The notes: generated from the letters alone by a model not told the origin. DNA of 64,000 bases from Winogradskyella forsetii (GCF_013394595.1 NZ_CP053348.1:4002501-4066500), one strand, 5' to 3'. Positions 27,792-38,100 are shown, counted from the stretch's first letter. Numbers and translations are program-made.

Positions 27792-30700
27792 ATGAATTTC
27801 AGACAGCACCTCTTCCTACTCTTTATTTTAATTTTTGCATTTTCTTGTAAGGACAAACCCGTAAAAACCGATAATATTTTTAAGTATAGAGATTATATTA
27901 GTTACACCACTTCGGGCTTGGTGTCTGTTGCAGACCCTATAAAAATTAGTCTTTCAGATACAGTAAATGGATGGGAAATAGACAAAACCTTACCAACGGA
28001 ATTTATAAAAATAACACCTCATGTTCAAGGGCAATTAAAGGCCATGAACAATCATACGCTGCTTTTCACACCAGATGAAAACCTAGAACCAGCAACAGAA
28101 TATACCGTAAGCGTTAAGTTGAGCGAAATTTACAAAAGTATTCCAAAGGAATTTGAAGATTACACCTTTCAATTCAAAACCATTACGCCAAGTTTCAATA
28201 TTACCACTCAAAATTTACAATCGTATAGTAAAGAATGGCAATACATATTTGCCCAATTACGATCTGCCGATGTCATATCCTTAGCCAATGCCAAAAAATT
28301 AGTGTCTGCCTCGCAAAATTCAAAATCTTTAAGTTTAGTGTGGAATGAAGCTAATGAAAATTCAAAATTCTTCGAGTTTAAAATCGATAGTATCAATAGA
28401 ATGGTTGAGGACAGTAAAATTGATATCGAATGGGATGGCGAAGCAATACAAGCAGATACTAAAGGCGAGAATTTTATCACTATTCCAGGAAAAAACAACT
28501 TTACTATTGTAAATACCGAAGTCGTTCAAAGTCCTGAGCAATTTTTATCACTTAACTTTTCAGACCCCTTAGTAAAGCAGCAAAATTTCGCCGGATTGGT
28601 ATCACTTCAAGGGGTGAAAAATCCTAAATATATTGTGGATGGTAATGTTTTACGTGTGTATCCAGACACTAAATTAGTTGGAGGCATTCAAGTCGATGTG
28701 TTTAAAGGCATCAAAAACACCGATGGTTTCAAGTTGAAAAAACCGTTTTCAGAAATCCTGACTTTTGAAGAATTAAAACCTGAAGTCAGACTCATCAGCA
28801 ACGGCAGTATTCTTCCAAATTCAAAAAACTTAAAATTCAATTTCGAAGCAGTAAACCTCAGTAAGGTTGATGTGAGAATCATTAAGATATTTGATGATAA
28901 TGTGCTTCAATTTTTACAAGATTACAATATTAATAGTGGCGATCAATACGCCATCAAAAAAGTAGGAAGACGTATCGCCAAAGAGACCATCACTTTGATT
29001 CAAGAAGAAAATCAAAATACTGGAAAGTGGAAAGCTTATAGTATTGATCTATCAAATTATCTAAAAGCAGATCCTGGAGCGATTTACAGAGTGGAATTGA
29101 GCTTCAAAAAAAGTTATTCATTATACGATTGCGCTTCGAATGCTGAAACCACAACTATTGAAGACGACGACTATTATGATAATTATTATGGTGACGATTA
29201 TTTAGCCGCAGAGGAGCTAACTGAAGAAGAAGAAAACTTACAAGAAGAGCGCTATTGGGATAATCTAAATTACAGCTACAGAAACACCAATTACCGTTGG
29301 AGAGATCGAGACAATCCTTGTACAGACTCTTATTTTAATTACGGAAACCGAGTGGTTTCGCAAAATCTAATCAGCTCAGACCTTGGCGTTATTGCCAAGC
29401 AAGGCAGCGATAACAATTATTTATTCGCTGTAACCAATATTCTTACAACGAGTCCAGAAAGTGGCACAAAAATCACATTATACAATTACCAACAACAAGA
29501 ATTGGCAGATGGTATCACCAACAAAGAAGGGATTATAAAAATCGATGCAAAAAATCGAGCTGCATTTGCCATTGCCACCAAAGGTAGTAATGTCAGTTAT
29601 GTAAAATTACAAGATGGTAATTCGTTATCCCTGAGCAAATTTGATGTATCCGGAAGCCGCTTACAACGTGGACTCAAAGGTTATATTTATGCAGAGCGTG
29701 GTGTTTGGCGACCAGGAGATAGTTTGTTTTTAACATTTATGTTGAATGATAAGGCCAACAAATTACCAAAACGCCATCCTGTGAAATTGGAAATCACAGA
29801 TCCTGTTGGCAAATTGGTGTACAGAAAAGTCTCCACGGACAATCTAAATAATTTCTATGATTTCACGGTAAACACCTCAACTGATTATAAAACTGGAAAC
29901 TACAACGCTAAGGTTTCTGTTGGTGGCGCTACATTTTCTAAAAGTTTAAAAATTGAAACTGTAAAACCAAACCGTCTAAAAATTAAAATTGATTTTGAAG
30001 ATGAGATTCTAAGCAACAATAAACCACTTCAAGGCGACTTAAATGTCACTTGGTTACACGGCGCACCAGCCAAAAACTTAAAAGCTGAAATAAAAGCAAA
30101 ATTCACCTCAACCAATACCAGTTTTAAAGGTTATAAAGATTACGTGTTCAATGATCCAACCCGAAAATTCAATTCTGAAGAAACCAATGTATTTAAAGGT
30201 AATTTAGATGCCAATGGAAATGCCAAAATCAACCAAAAATTGAATATTGGTAAAAATGCACCAGGCATGTTAACCGCTCAATTTTTAGTAAGGGCCTTTG
30301 AAAATGGAGGCGATTTTTCATTGGATGCTTTTTCAATGCCTTACGCACCTTATGAAAGTTTTGTGGGCTTACAATCACCAAAAGGCAATAATTATGGTTC
30401 GTATTTTACAGATGAAAATCACACCTTCGATATTGCTACTGTAACTGCAGAAGGCAAACCCATTCAACGAGAGAATCTAGAAGTGAAAGTTTATAAAGTG
30501 GAGTGGCGCTGGTGGTGGAATTCCTCATATGACGATTTAGCCAGTTATGTGTCGAGTAATTACCATAGACCTGTACAGACGTTTTCCGTGAATACAGATG
30601 CGAATGGAAAAGCGAATTTCAAACTAAAAATCCCTGAAGAGGAACGTGGACGTTATTTAATTAGAGTTGTGGATCCTGTTAGCGGCCATGCCACAGGAAG

Positions 30701-33365
30701 AACGGCTTATTTCTATAAAAATTGGTGGTCCACGAATCCTTCGGGCGACAAGGAAGCCGCCAAAATGTTGGTCTTTTCAACTGATAAGGAAAATTATAAT
30801 GTGGGCGACACCGCAAAATTAACCTTCCCTTCTGGGTCTGAAGGTCGCGCTTTAGTCAGTATTGAAAATGGGTCCGAAGTGTTGCAGCATCAATGGGTAA
30901 AAACTGTTCCTGGCGAAACAACCATCGATATTCCTGTAACCGCTGAAATGGCACCAAACGTATTCATCAATATTTCGTTATTGCAACCGCATGCCATTAC
31001 CTCCAACGATTTGCCGATTCGTTTATATGGCGTTATTCCTATGATGGTTGAAGATCCTTCAACAAAATTAGAACCACAAATCAGTATGCCAGATGTGATT
31101 CGTCCAGAGCAATCTTACGAGATAAAAGTGTCTGAAAAAAACAATAAAGCGATGACCTATACCATTGCGGTTGTTGAAGAAGGCTTATTGGATTTAACAC
31201 GTTTTAAAACACCGAATGCTTGGGATAGTTTTTATGCACGTGAAGCTTTAGGCGTAAAAACCTGGGATATTTTTGATGATGTTGTTGGCGCTTATTCTGG
31301 CAGTATTGACCAAGTTTTTGCCATTGGTGGTGATGGAAGTGCTACTGGCGGAAAAAACAAAAAAGCGAATCGTTTTAAACCTGTTGTCACTTATTTAGGA
31401 CCTTTCCTGCTGGACAAAGGGAAAACGAAAACACATCAGCTTAAAATGCCAAATTATATAGGAGCGGTTAGAGCGATGGTCGTTGCTGGTAACAATGCAA
31501 CAGAAGCTTATGGAAGTACGGATAAATCGGTTCAGGTTAAACAACCATTGATGGTTTTGGCAACGTTACCTCGTAAATTGAGTCCTGGCGAAAAAGTAAC
31601 GCTACCTGTTACCGTTTTTGCCATGGAAAATAAAGTGAAAAACGTCAACCTATCTTTAAAATTAAGTGATGGTATTACCGTTAAAGGCGAATCGTCACAA
31701 TCACTTAAATTCGATAAACCAGATGAAAAAATGGTCTATTTTGAATTGGATGTTACCAAAGCAAAAGGCATCAACACGGTTGAAGTCATTGCCACAGGAC
31801 ATGGTGAAAAATCAATCTACAAAGTAGAGATTGATGTCGAGAACCCTAATCCTTTTGCATCAAAAGTTATCGACCATGAATTGGAAGCGAATGCTGAACA
31901 AACCATAAATGTTACCACCTTTGGTGTTTCAGGAACAAATTCAGCAACCGTAGAATTTTCAACCTTGCCTCCAATGGATTTCACACGACGATTGCAATAT
32001 TTAATTCGCTATCCTCATGGTTGTTTAGAGCAAACCATCTCAGGTGTGTTTCCTCAATTGTACTTAGCTGATATTTTTGATTTGACAGCCAAAAAGAAGA
32101 AAGAGCTTCAAAGTAATATTGAAAGTGGTATAAAACGTTTGGGTAATTTCCAACAAGCAAATGGCGGCATGAGCTATTGGATGGGAGAAAACACGGCCAA
32201 CGATTGGAGCACAAGTTACGCTGGTCATTTTATGATTGAAGCCGAGAAAAAAGGCTTTGTATTACCATTAACTTTCAAAAGCAACTGGATAGCCTACCAA
32301 AAACAAGCTGCTCGAAATTGGAGACCAAGCTATAGAATCTATCATTCCGATTTAGCACAAGCGTATCGTTTATATACGTTGGCCTTAGCAGGAAGTCCAG
32401 ATTTAGCAAGCATGAACAGATTGAGAGAGTTTGATGAAATCTCAAACGAAGCCAAATGGCGATTAGCAGCAGCTTATGCCTTAGCAGGACAAAAAGAAGC
32501 CAGTGATGCTATTTCCAATACGGCTAATATTGATTTCAAACCACCAAAATCCAATTATTACACTTACGGTTCGGTGGATAGAAATAGAGCTATGGCTTTA
32601 GAAACTATGATCATTACAGGAAATCCTAAAGCCAGGGATTTGGCGAAATCCATTGCCAAGGATTTATCGAGCGATCAATGGATGAGCACGCAGACCACAG
32701 CCTATAGTTTATTGGCCATGGGAAAAATGGTTATTAAAAATGGTGGAAAAGATTTAAAACTGACTTATAGTATTAATGGAAAATCAGAAAGCATAGATAC
32801 TAAAAACGCGATCTCACAACGCAGTATTCCTATTAATGATGGCACTAATCAACTTACAGTGACTAATGCAAAGGACAATTTGGTCTATGTGAGAGTTGTA
32901 AGTTCCGGAAAATTGAAATTAGGTGAAGAACTAGCCGAACAACGTGGCTTTACTATTTCAACAAGCTTTAAAGATTTACAAGGCAACAAAATCGATGTAA
33001 CTAAACTACAACAAGGTCAAGATTTTGTGGCAACAGTTAGTATTTCAAACTTGACACGAGATTATGTACACGACGTGGCTTTGACCCAAATTTTCCCTTC
33101 AGGTTGGGATATTGTGAACACTAGATTTACCGCTTTTGGCGATACCACAGTAAGTCAAGCAAGATACACTGACATTAGGGATGACCGCGTGAATTTCTAT
33201 TTCGATATGAATCCGAAAGGAAAACATGGCACCAAAACGTTTACCGTCTTATTGAACGCATCTTACTTAGGCACGTATTATTTACCAGGTTCGCAAGCCG
33301 AAGCGATGTACGACAATGATTACTTGGTGCGGAATAAAGGGGAATGGATTACTGTTGAGAAATAG
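27792..33365 (+). CDS. bacterial alpha-2-macroglobulin family lipoprotein
   Basis: An 1857-residue envelope lipoprotein. The lipobox ends at Cys19 (IFAFSCKD). It has an early Ig-like domain, MG-type beta-sandwich domains through about residue 1250, and the thioester motif CLEQ at 1411-1414 within PHGCLEQTISG, followed by an alpha/alpha-toroid region and a receptor-binding-like C-terminal domain. The CLEQ motif indicates a protease-trapping protein that can bond covalently to an attacking enzyme. Residues about 450-500 form an unusual Asp/Glu/Tyr-rich stretch. In many bacteria this gene adjoins pbpC; here pbpC is 7.8 kb downstream. It likely guards the cell wall and periplasm against foreign proteases. 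Confidence 0.94.
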   Translation: MNFRQHLFLLFILIFAFSCKDKPVKTDNIFKYRDYISYTTSGLVSVADPIKISLSDTVNGWEIDKTLPTEFIKITPHVQGQLKAMNNHTLLFTPDENLEPATEYTVSVKLSEIYKSIPKEFEDYTFQFKTITPSFNITTQNLQSYSKEWQYIFAQLRSADVISLANAKKLVSASQNSKSLSLVWNEANENSKFFEFKIDSINRMVEDSKIDIEWDGEAIQADTKGENFITIPGKNNFTIVNTEVVQSPEQFLSLNFSDPLVKQQNFAGLVSLQGVKNPKYIVDGNVLRVYPDTKLVGGIQVDVFKGIKNTDGFKLKKPFSEILTFEELKPEVRLISNGSILPNSKNLKFNFEAVNLSKVDVRIIKIFDDNVLQFLQDYNINSGDQYAIKKVGRRIAKETITLIQEENQNTGKWKAYSIDLSNYLKADPGAIYRVELSFKKSYSLYDCASNAETTTIEDDDYYDNYYGDDYLAAEELTEEEENLQEERYWDNLNYSYRNTNYRWRDRDNPCTDSYFNYGNRVVSQNLISSDLGVIAKQGSDNNYLFAVTNILTTSPESGTKITLYNYQQQELADGITNKEGIIKIDAKNRAAFAIATKGSNVSYVKLQDGNSLSLSKFDVSGSRLQRGLKGYIYAERGVWRPGDSLFLTFMLNDKANKLPKRHPVKLEITDPVGKLVYRKVSTDNLNNFYDFTVNTSTDYKTGNYNAKVSVGGATFSKSLKIETVKPNRLKIKIDFEDEILSNNKPLQGDLNVTWLHGAPAKNLKAEIKAKFTSTNTSFKGYKDYVFNDPTRKFNSEETNVFKGNLDANGNAKINQKLNIGKNAPGMLTAQFLVRAFENGGDFSLDAFSMPYAPYESFVGLQSPKGNNYGSYFTDENHTFDIATVTAEGKPIQRENLEVKVYKVEWRWWWNSSYDDLASYVSSNYHRPVQTFSVNTDANGKANFKLKIPEEERGRYLIRVVDPVSGHATGRTAYFYKNWWSTNPSGDKEAAKMLVFSTDKENYNVGDTAKLTFPSGSEGRALVSIENGSEVLQHQWVKTVPGETTIDIPVTAEMAPNVFINISLLQPHAITSNDLPIRLYGVIPMMVEDPSTKLEPQISMPDVIRPEQSYEIKVSEKNNKAMTYTIAVVEEGLLDLTRFKTPNAWDSFYAREALGVKTWDIFDDVVGAYSGSIDQVFAIGGDGSATGGKNKKANRFKPVVTYLGPFLLDKGKTKTHQLKMPNYIGAVRAMVVAGNNATEAYGSTDKSVQVKQPLMVLATLPRKLSPGEKVTLPVTVFAMENKVKNVNLSLKLSDGITVKGESSQSLKFDKPDEKMVYFELDVTKAKGINTVEVIATGHGEKSIYKVEIDVENPNPFASKVIDHELEANAEQTINVTTFGVSGTNSATVEFSTLPPMDFTRRLQYLIRYPHGCLEQTISGVFPQLYLADIFDLTAKKKKELQSNIESGIKRLGNFQQANGGMSYWMGENTANDWSTSYAGHFMIEAEKKGFVLPLTFKSNWIAYQKQAARNWRPSYRIYHSDLAQAYRLYTLALAGSPDLASMNRLREFDEISNEAKWRLAAAYALAGQKEASDAISNTANIDFKPPKSNYYTYGSVDRNRAMALETMIITGNPKARDLAKSIAKDLSSDQWMSTQTTAYSLLAMGKMVIKNGGKDLKLTYSINGKSESIDTKNAISQRSIPINDGTNQLTVTNAKDNLVYVRVVSSGKLKLGEELAEQRGFTISTSFKDLQGNKIDVTKLQQGQDFVATVSISNLTRDYVHDVALTQIFPSGWDIVNTRFTAFGDTTVSQARYTDIRDDRVNFYFDMNPKGKHGTKTFTVLLNASYLGTYYLPGSQAEAMYDNDYLVRNKGEWITVEK

Positions 33366-33370
33366 CCAAA

Positions 33371-33408
33371 TTCCTGCGCCTGCCTGTCAGCAGACAGGAA
33401 AGCAGGAA
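33371..33408. repeat. nested palindrome (CCTGTC element inside TTCCTGC element)
   Basis: Outer arms TTCCTGC (33371-33377) and GCAGGAA (33402-33408) are those of the element at 18999. Its loop is here replaced by an inner palindrome CCTGTC-AGCA-GACAGG (33383-33398). It begins 6 bases after the alpha-2-macroglobulin stop. Confidence 0.75.
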
Positions 33409-33452
33409 TCTTATGAACCAAAACTGTAATACGAGGACGAATTACTGGTCCA

Positions 33453-33485
33453 AGACCTGTCTGGTTTTTGAAACCTGACAGGTCT
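33453..33485. repeat. AGACCTGTC / GACAGGTCT inverted repeat
   Basis: Nine-base arms separated by TGGTTTTTGAAACCT. It is the same family as the element at 34649-34681. It abuts the upstream edge of the gene remnant at 33488. Confidence 0.75.
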
Positions 33486-33487
33486 AA

Positions 33488-33628
33488 ATTCCACATCAAT
33501 ACCTTCAAGGTCAAAAAAGAGAATATGGAGCTAATGATTACGATGGTAAAATGGACGAGACATACTTTAAAGATGAATTCCCAAAGTTATTTAAATATAT
33601 AAATGAAAAAATAAAAACCAGATACTGA
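33488..33628 (+). pseudogene. C-terminal remnant of an unidentified gene
   Basis: An open stretch of 46 codons plus TGA with a protein-like translation, including REYGANDYDGKMDETYFKDE and FPKLFKYINEKIK, and no plausible start at its head. An inverted repeat lies immediately upstream (33453-33485), and a second one overlaps and follows its stop (33625-33659). It looks like the tail of a gene whose front was lost or displaced by repeat insertion. I cannot name the parent family. Confidence 0.5.
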
Positions 33629-33716
33629 AACACCTGCCTGTCGGCAGACAGGAGTTCAGCATAAACAAACTAAAACTTGTCGGTCGCCTGCCTGCCGGCA
33701 AGGCAGGACAGACAAG
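33625..33716. repeat. two nested CCTGTC / CCTGCC palindromes
   Basis: First: CCTGTC-GGCA-GACAGG at 33637-33652 inside outer arms CTGAA (33625-33629) and TTCAG (33655-33659). Second: CCTGCC / GGCAGG at 33691-33707 inside outer arms CTTGTC (33676-33681) and GACAAG (33711-33716). Each is a palindrome within another palindrome. Confidence 0.7.
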
Positions 33717-33787
33717 AATCCTAGAAAACAAACCGCTAAAATGTTTAACGTTCCTGAAATCAATTCAGGATAAAAAATTTAAAAATT

Positions 33788-34639
33788 ATGAACTTTTTGA
33801 AAAAAATTTTAGCAGTAGGATTAGTAATGAATGTCGCGATACTTTGTGCACAACAATATGCATATGTCGCCGCCGAAAGTGGATTATCACTTAGAGACCA
33901 ACCCGATGTCAATGGAAAACTATTGACTAAGTTAGCCTATGCAGAAGCCATTGGTGTATTGGAAGAAACAGATATTAAACTCGTCGTCCTCGATGGTGGG
34001 AAGAAAGTAAGTGGCGAATGGGTAAAAGTAGAAACCCGAAACCATATTGGTTATGTCTTTAACGGCTATTTATCTTCATCAAAAATTTCTAAAACCATAC
34101 GATTGGATTTGGATAAATTGAATGTTGAAATAAAGAATTTGGCCACTAGTGATTATAAAAGAACCCACAATTTAAAACAACAAGATTCCGCAAAAATCAA
34201 TGTGGATTTAGGTGCTTCGCCAGAAAGAAAAGAAATCGTTCTCGTTGATAGTGATTATAAACATGTAAGTATTTTTCAACGTTATGAAAATAGCATTTCC
34301 TTTATGAGTGCAGATGCGCAATGTGATGCAAAAGATTGGAAAAGTTTTGATTCGGAATGGAAACCATTAAAACAAATTACATCCAACACTTTTGAAACAT
34401 TAGCTTATACTGAAAATGACTGGAAAAAATTTATCACAACTTCTGTTGAAGAATTAAAAACAGAAGTGATTGAGCAATGTGGCGAAGATTGGCTAAACTA
34501 TTTTAAAACTATTGAAAACCTAAAAGATCATCCTGTTGGCGTATCGACAAATCGTGTGTTCTTAAAAATTATATTGACGGATTTTGAAGATAATATCACT
34601 GAAAAAATAATAGAATTTGATATGCCTAGTGGCTGTTAA
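33788..34639 (+). CDS. exported SH3-domain protein
   Basis: A 283-residue exported protein with a signal peptide (residues 1-21, ending AILCAQ). It is followed by a bacterial SH3 domain at about 24-95 (YVAAESGLSLRDQPDVNGKL, then GEWVKVETRNHIGYVFNGYL). The C-terminal 180 residues are mixed alpha/beta with no recognised domain. SH3b domains bind cell-wall peptides or act in periplasmic scaffolds, which fits its position downstream of the alpha-2-macroglobulin gene. Dense palindromes flank it on both sides. Confidence 0.8.
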   Translation: MNFLKKILAVGLVMNVAILCAQQYAYVAAESGLSLRDQPDVNGKLLTKLAYAEAIGVLEETDIKLVVLDGGKKVSGEWVKVETRNHIGYVFNGYLSSSKISKTIRLDLDKLNVEIKNLATSDYKRTHNLKQQDSAKINVDLGASPERKEIVLVDSDYKHVSIFQRYENSISFMSADAQCDAKDWKSFDSEWKPLKQITSNTFETLAYTENDWKKFITTSVEELKTEVIEQCGEDWLNYFKTIENLKDHPVGVSTNRVFLKIILTDFEDNITEKIIEFDMPSGC

Positions 34640-34648
34640 CATAAAAAA

Positions 34649-34681
34649 AGACCTTTCAGGTTTTAGAAATCTGAAAGGTCT
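34649..34681. repeat. AGACCTTTCAG / CTGAAAGGTCT inverted repeat
   Basis: Eleven-base perfect arms and an 11-base loop, 9 bases after the stop of the SH3 gene. A run of A on its left would give a T-rich tail on the minus strand. It may stop minus-strand transcription coming from the right. Confidence 0.75.
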
Positions 34682-34719
34682 GCATTCCTGACCTCCATGG
34701 TTTTTATGATAGTTGAGCG

Positions 34720-34808
34720 CCTGTCTGCCGAACAGGTAGAAAGCCGAAGTGAAAACCTTGCAGGTCTTTTTTAAATATGAATAGCACAGGATTGGAAAAA
34801 CCTTGCAG
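34720..34808. repeat. CCTGT palindrome and AAAACCTTGCAGG direct repeats
   Basis: CCTGT / ACAGG (34720-34736) is followed by two copies of AAAACCTTGCAGG (34752-34764 and ending at 34808) about 44 bases apart. These are relatives of the other dispersed elements in this stretch. Confidence 0.6.
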
Positions 34809-34829
34809 GATAATAATAACAAAATGAGA

Positions 34830-34847
34830 TTCCCACTTTCGTGGGAA
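34830..34847. repeat. hairpin palindrome TTCCCAC-TTTC-GTGGGAA before a start codon
   Basis: Seven-base perfect arms and the same TTTC loop as the element at 18999-19016. It ends 6 bases before the ATG at 34854. Confidence 0.75.
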
Positions 34848-34853
34848 ATAAAT

Positions 34854-35165
34854 ATGAATAACTTTAAACCCTATTACGCCGTAATTTTTACCTCAACTCA
34901 GGCAACAGATATTAAAGGCTACTTAGTAATGGCGGAAAAAATGGAAAATCTAGCCAAACAACAAAAAGGTTATTTAGGAATGGATTCTGCCCGAAACGAG
35001 GTCGGAATTACAATAAGTTATTGGGAAAGTTTGGAAGCCATAAAAAACTGGAAAGCGAATACAGCGCATTTATTCGCGCAACAAAAAGGACGTGAACAAT
35101 GGTACAATTGGTACAATGTAAGAATATGTAAAGTGGAACGCGAGTATGAATTTACATTAGAATAA
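34854..35165 (+). CDS. antibiotic biosynthesis monooxygenase (ABM) fold protein
   Basis: A 103-residue protein read from MNNFKPYYAVIF. An ATG at 34824 would put the hairpin palindrome inside the coding sequence and is less likely. The ABM-type dimeric ferredoxin-like fold is seen in YYAVIFTSTQ, MAEKMENLAKQQKGYLGMDS and ITISYWESLEAIKNWKANTA. These proteins are small cytoplasmic oxygenases or heme-handling enzymes; a heme-degrading or quinone-oxidising activity cannot be chosen from the sequence. The stop lies 5 bases from the convergent stop of the giant adhesin gene. Confidence 0.85.
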   Translation: MNNFKPYYAVIFTSTQATDIKGYLVMAEKMENLAKQQKGYLGMDSARNEVGITISYWESLEAIKNWKANTAHLFAQQKGREQWYNWYNVRICKVEREYEFTLE

Positions 35166-35170
35166 AAATT

Positions 35171-38100
35171 TTACCGTTTCAAAGTAAAATGGGCTCTAAA
35201 TTCTTTACGTTCCCCTGTCAAAGGCTCGTCGTACTCTACCGTAAACCAATAGCCATTGGTTGGCATAGCACTGCCATTGTAGGTGCCGTCCCAGCCAGTC
35301 CCATCTGGACTAATTTGTTTCAGAAGTTTTCCGTAACGGTCAAATATGTAAATTTTTGCGCTGCTTCCAATACTTTCTATGTTCCAAGTTTCATTTTGGC
35401 CGTCTCCGTTGGGCGTAAAGTACAGCGGGTAATCGATTATAAATGCCGGTTCGGTCGTTGTCCCACAGCCGTTCCTGTCCCTTGCCGTGATATGGTGCTG
35501 GCCAGGTGACACGTCCGTAAACAGGGTCCCGTCCTGCCATGGGCCGTTGTCCAGGCTGTATTCATAGTCCCCTATTTCATCTCCTGGCACCACTTCCAGA
35601 ACGTGGCTCTCCGCAAAATTCTGTGTCAGCACGTTCACCGTTATGCTCGGCGGTTCGCTTTCCATGACTTCCGTGGTATCCTCATTTGTACAGTTGGTCG
35701 CCGTGGACGTGCTTATATCGGTAACCAGCACGCTATAGCTTCCGCCTTGGGTCGGCATGATGCTCGGCCCTGTCTCGCCCGTTATCTCTACGCCCTCATA
35801 GCGCCACACAAAACCATAGTCCGTTGCCGATAGGCCCGTGTCTATGACCAATGGGTCCAGTATTTCGCTCCCGTCCGTGTTTACGCACAGGGTATAGCTC
35901 TCATCCAGGTCGAACTCCGGTAACGGGTTCACCTGTAGGGTGAGCGCTGCCAGGGCATAACAGATCGAAGTGTCCGCGTCCGTGACCGCATCTGGCGTGT
36001 CGTTGTCCACCCTTGCATAGATCACCTGTGGGTTTGTTACATTTTCGTATAAGGTCGGCAATGGGTTCACCTTGTCGTCCGCATCTTCTTGGGTGGCATA
36101 GTAGGTCACGATGTAGTTCAACGGGTCCTGTCCGTCCAATACCTCTGTGTCCATGTTCGTCAGGTCGAACTGGGTGCTGTCATTAACCGGGTTGCCATCG
36201 GTCTCCATTTCATCGTCACAAAGCTCAAAAAGGATCGGGTCCATATCCGGATTGGCCTGTGCGGCCTCCTGTACCTCGATGTTGAAGCTCTGGGTGCTGA
36301 TGGAACAGCCCGTCCCGTTGTTGGTGATGGTCACGAATATCTGTTGCGGGTTCGCCGTATTGGTGTACGGGCTCACAAGGCCGTTCATCCCTTCTTCCGC
36401 ATCCGTTAGGTTGTCATGGTAACTGACCGTAAACTGGGCCTCGTCCTGTCCGTTCAGCACTTCGGCGTCCTTGGTGCCAAGGTCAAAAGTGTCGGTGCCG
36501 TCGGTAAAGAGCTCGCATTGGATGAAGTCCGTCACAGCGACCACCTCTGGCAACGGGTTCACCTCGATGGTAAAGTCCACCAGGGCATAACAGCCCGTGG
36601 CGTCCTTGGTCATCCTTACATAGATCTCCTGCGTTGGTGTCCCTGTATTGGTGTACTGTGTTGGGTCTGGGATTGCGTCCGTGCCCGCGTTGGCAGCGTC
36701 CTCTGTCTCGTGATAGGTTATGGTCACACCGTTCTCACCGTTGCGGATCAGGTCTTCGTTTTCCGTGAGGTCAAATTCTTCCTCGCCGTCTCCCGTGTTT
36801 TCTTCGTAACAGCGTTCTATGTTGGGCAACAAATCGCTGGCCGTTGGTGTTGGGTTCGGTAAAACCCTTATCGTCAAGGTTACCATATCCGTGCAACCGG
36901 TGTCCGTATCGGTAACGACTGCTACCAATGTTTGAGGGTTGGCTTCTGCTGTACCGATTGCCGTATTGGTGTAGGCTTCTGCATTGACCGCATCAACTTC
37001 ATCCTGTGCATTGGCCAAAGTTTCGTAATAGGCAACACTCCAGCTTGCTTCTCCACCTGTGACCTCATCGTTCTTCATGGTCAGGTCAAAAACGGTAATT
37101 TCATCTGCGGTTTCGTCATCACATATTTCCAATGGAGCTGGTTGTATAGCTTCTGGCGGTAAGGCAACGCTGATTTCAAATGATCCTATATCGAAACAAT
37201 CATTATTGTCATTTTCCAACCGTACAAAAATAGTCTGTGGATTACTTGAATTCGTATAACTTCCCGGTGTTGATATGGGACTGTTTCCTGATAACGCGTC
37301 CGCTTCGGACACATGATAGGTTATAGTTACATCGGTCTGGGCTCCTATGATCTCTGAGTTTTTTGTGGTCAGATCAAACTGTGTAAAACCATTGGAGTCC
37401 ATATCACAAATAATAAACGGTTCTATGGTTGTTGGCACTTGTGGAATATCCAAAACCCGAATGGTCAGTGTCCTGGAAATATCATAACAGCCCGTGACCG
37501 TATTGGTCGCCCTGACATATATGGTCTGTTCGTTGATGACAATATTGGTATACGGGCTTGCAAATGCATTGCTGCCTGTATTGGCATCTTCCAGGGTTTC
37601 ATGGTAGGTTATGTCAATATCCAGTTCGCCACCTATAATTTCTGTAGTTCTTTCTTCTAAATCAAATTCTGTAAATCCGTCCGCATCATCATCACAGACC
37701 TCTAAATCCATTGGAGCTAATGGCGATGGAATCGGTCTAACTCGCAATGTCAATAATGATGTATTAACACAACCTGTAGCATTGTTCGTTGCCTTTACAA
37801 ATACGGTTTGTGGGTTTTCGATATTGGTATATGGACTGGAAATTGGATCGGTATTGGCGTCCAGATCCGCTTGGGTCTCAAAAAAGGCCAAACCGATTCC
37901 TGATTGTCCGTTCAATATGTCGTCCGCTGCATCTTCGAGCGTAAAGGCTTCCTCCTGGTCACCTGGGTTATTATCGTCACATAGCTCCAACGGCACGGCC
38001 TGGACCAAAACAGGTATTGGATTAACAATCAATTCTAAAGTGGTCAACTTATAACATCCACTCATCATATCTTCCACCCGGACCCAAACAACTTGGTTGA

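Noticed and set aside
27650..27856. A 68-codon minus-strand frame over the start of the alpha-2-macroglobulin gene
   Set aside because: The translation is a run of Lys and Leu without domain features and it overlaps the signal peptide of a certain gene.
35189..36862. Long plus-strand reading frames opposite the giant adhesin
   Set aside because: They follow from the high G+C and regular codon use of the adhesin repeats; the translations look nothing like proteins and the adhesin frame is clearly real.
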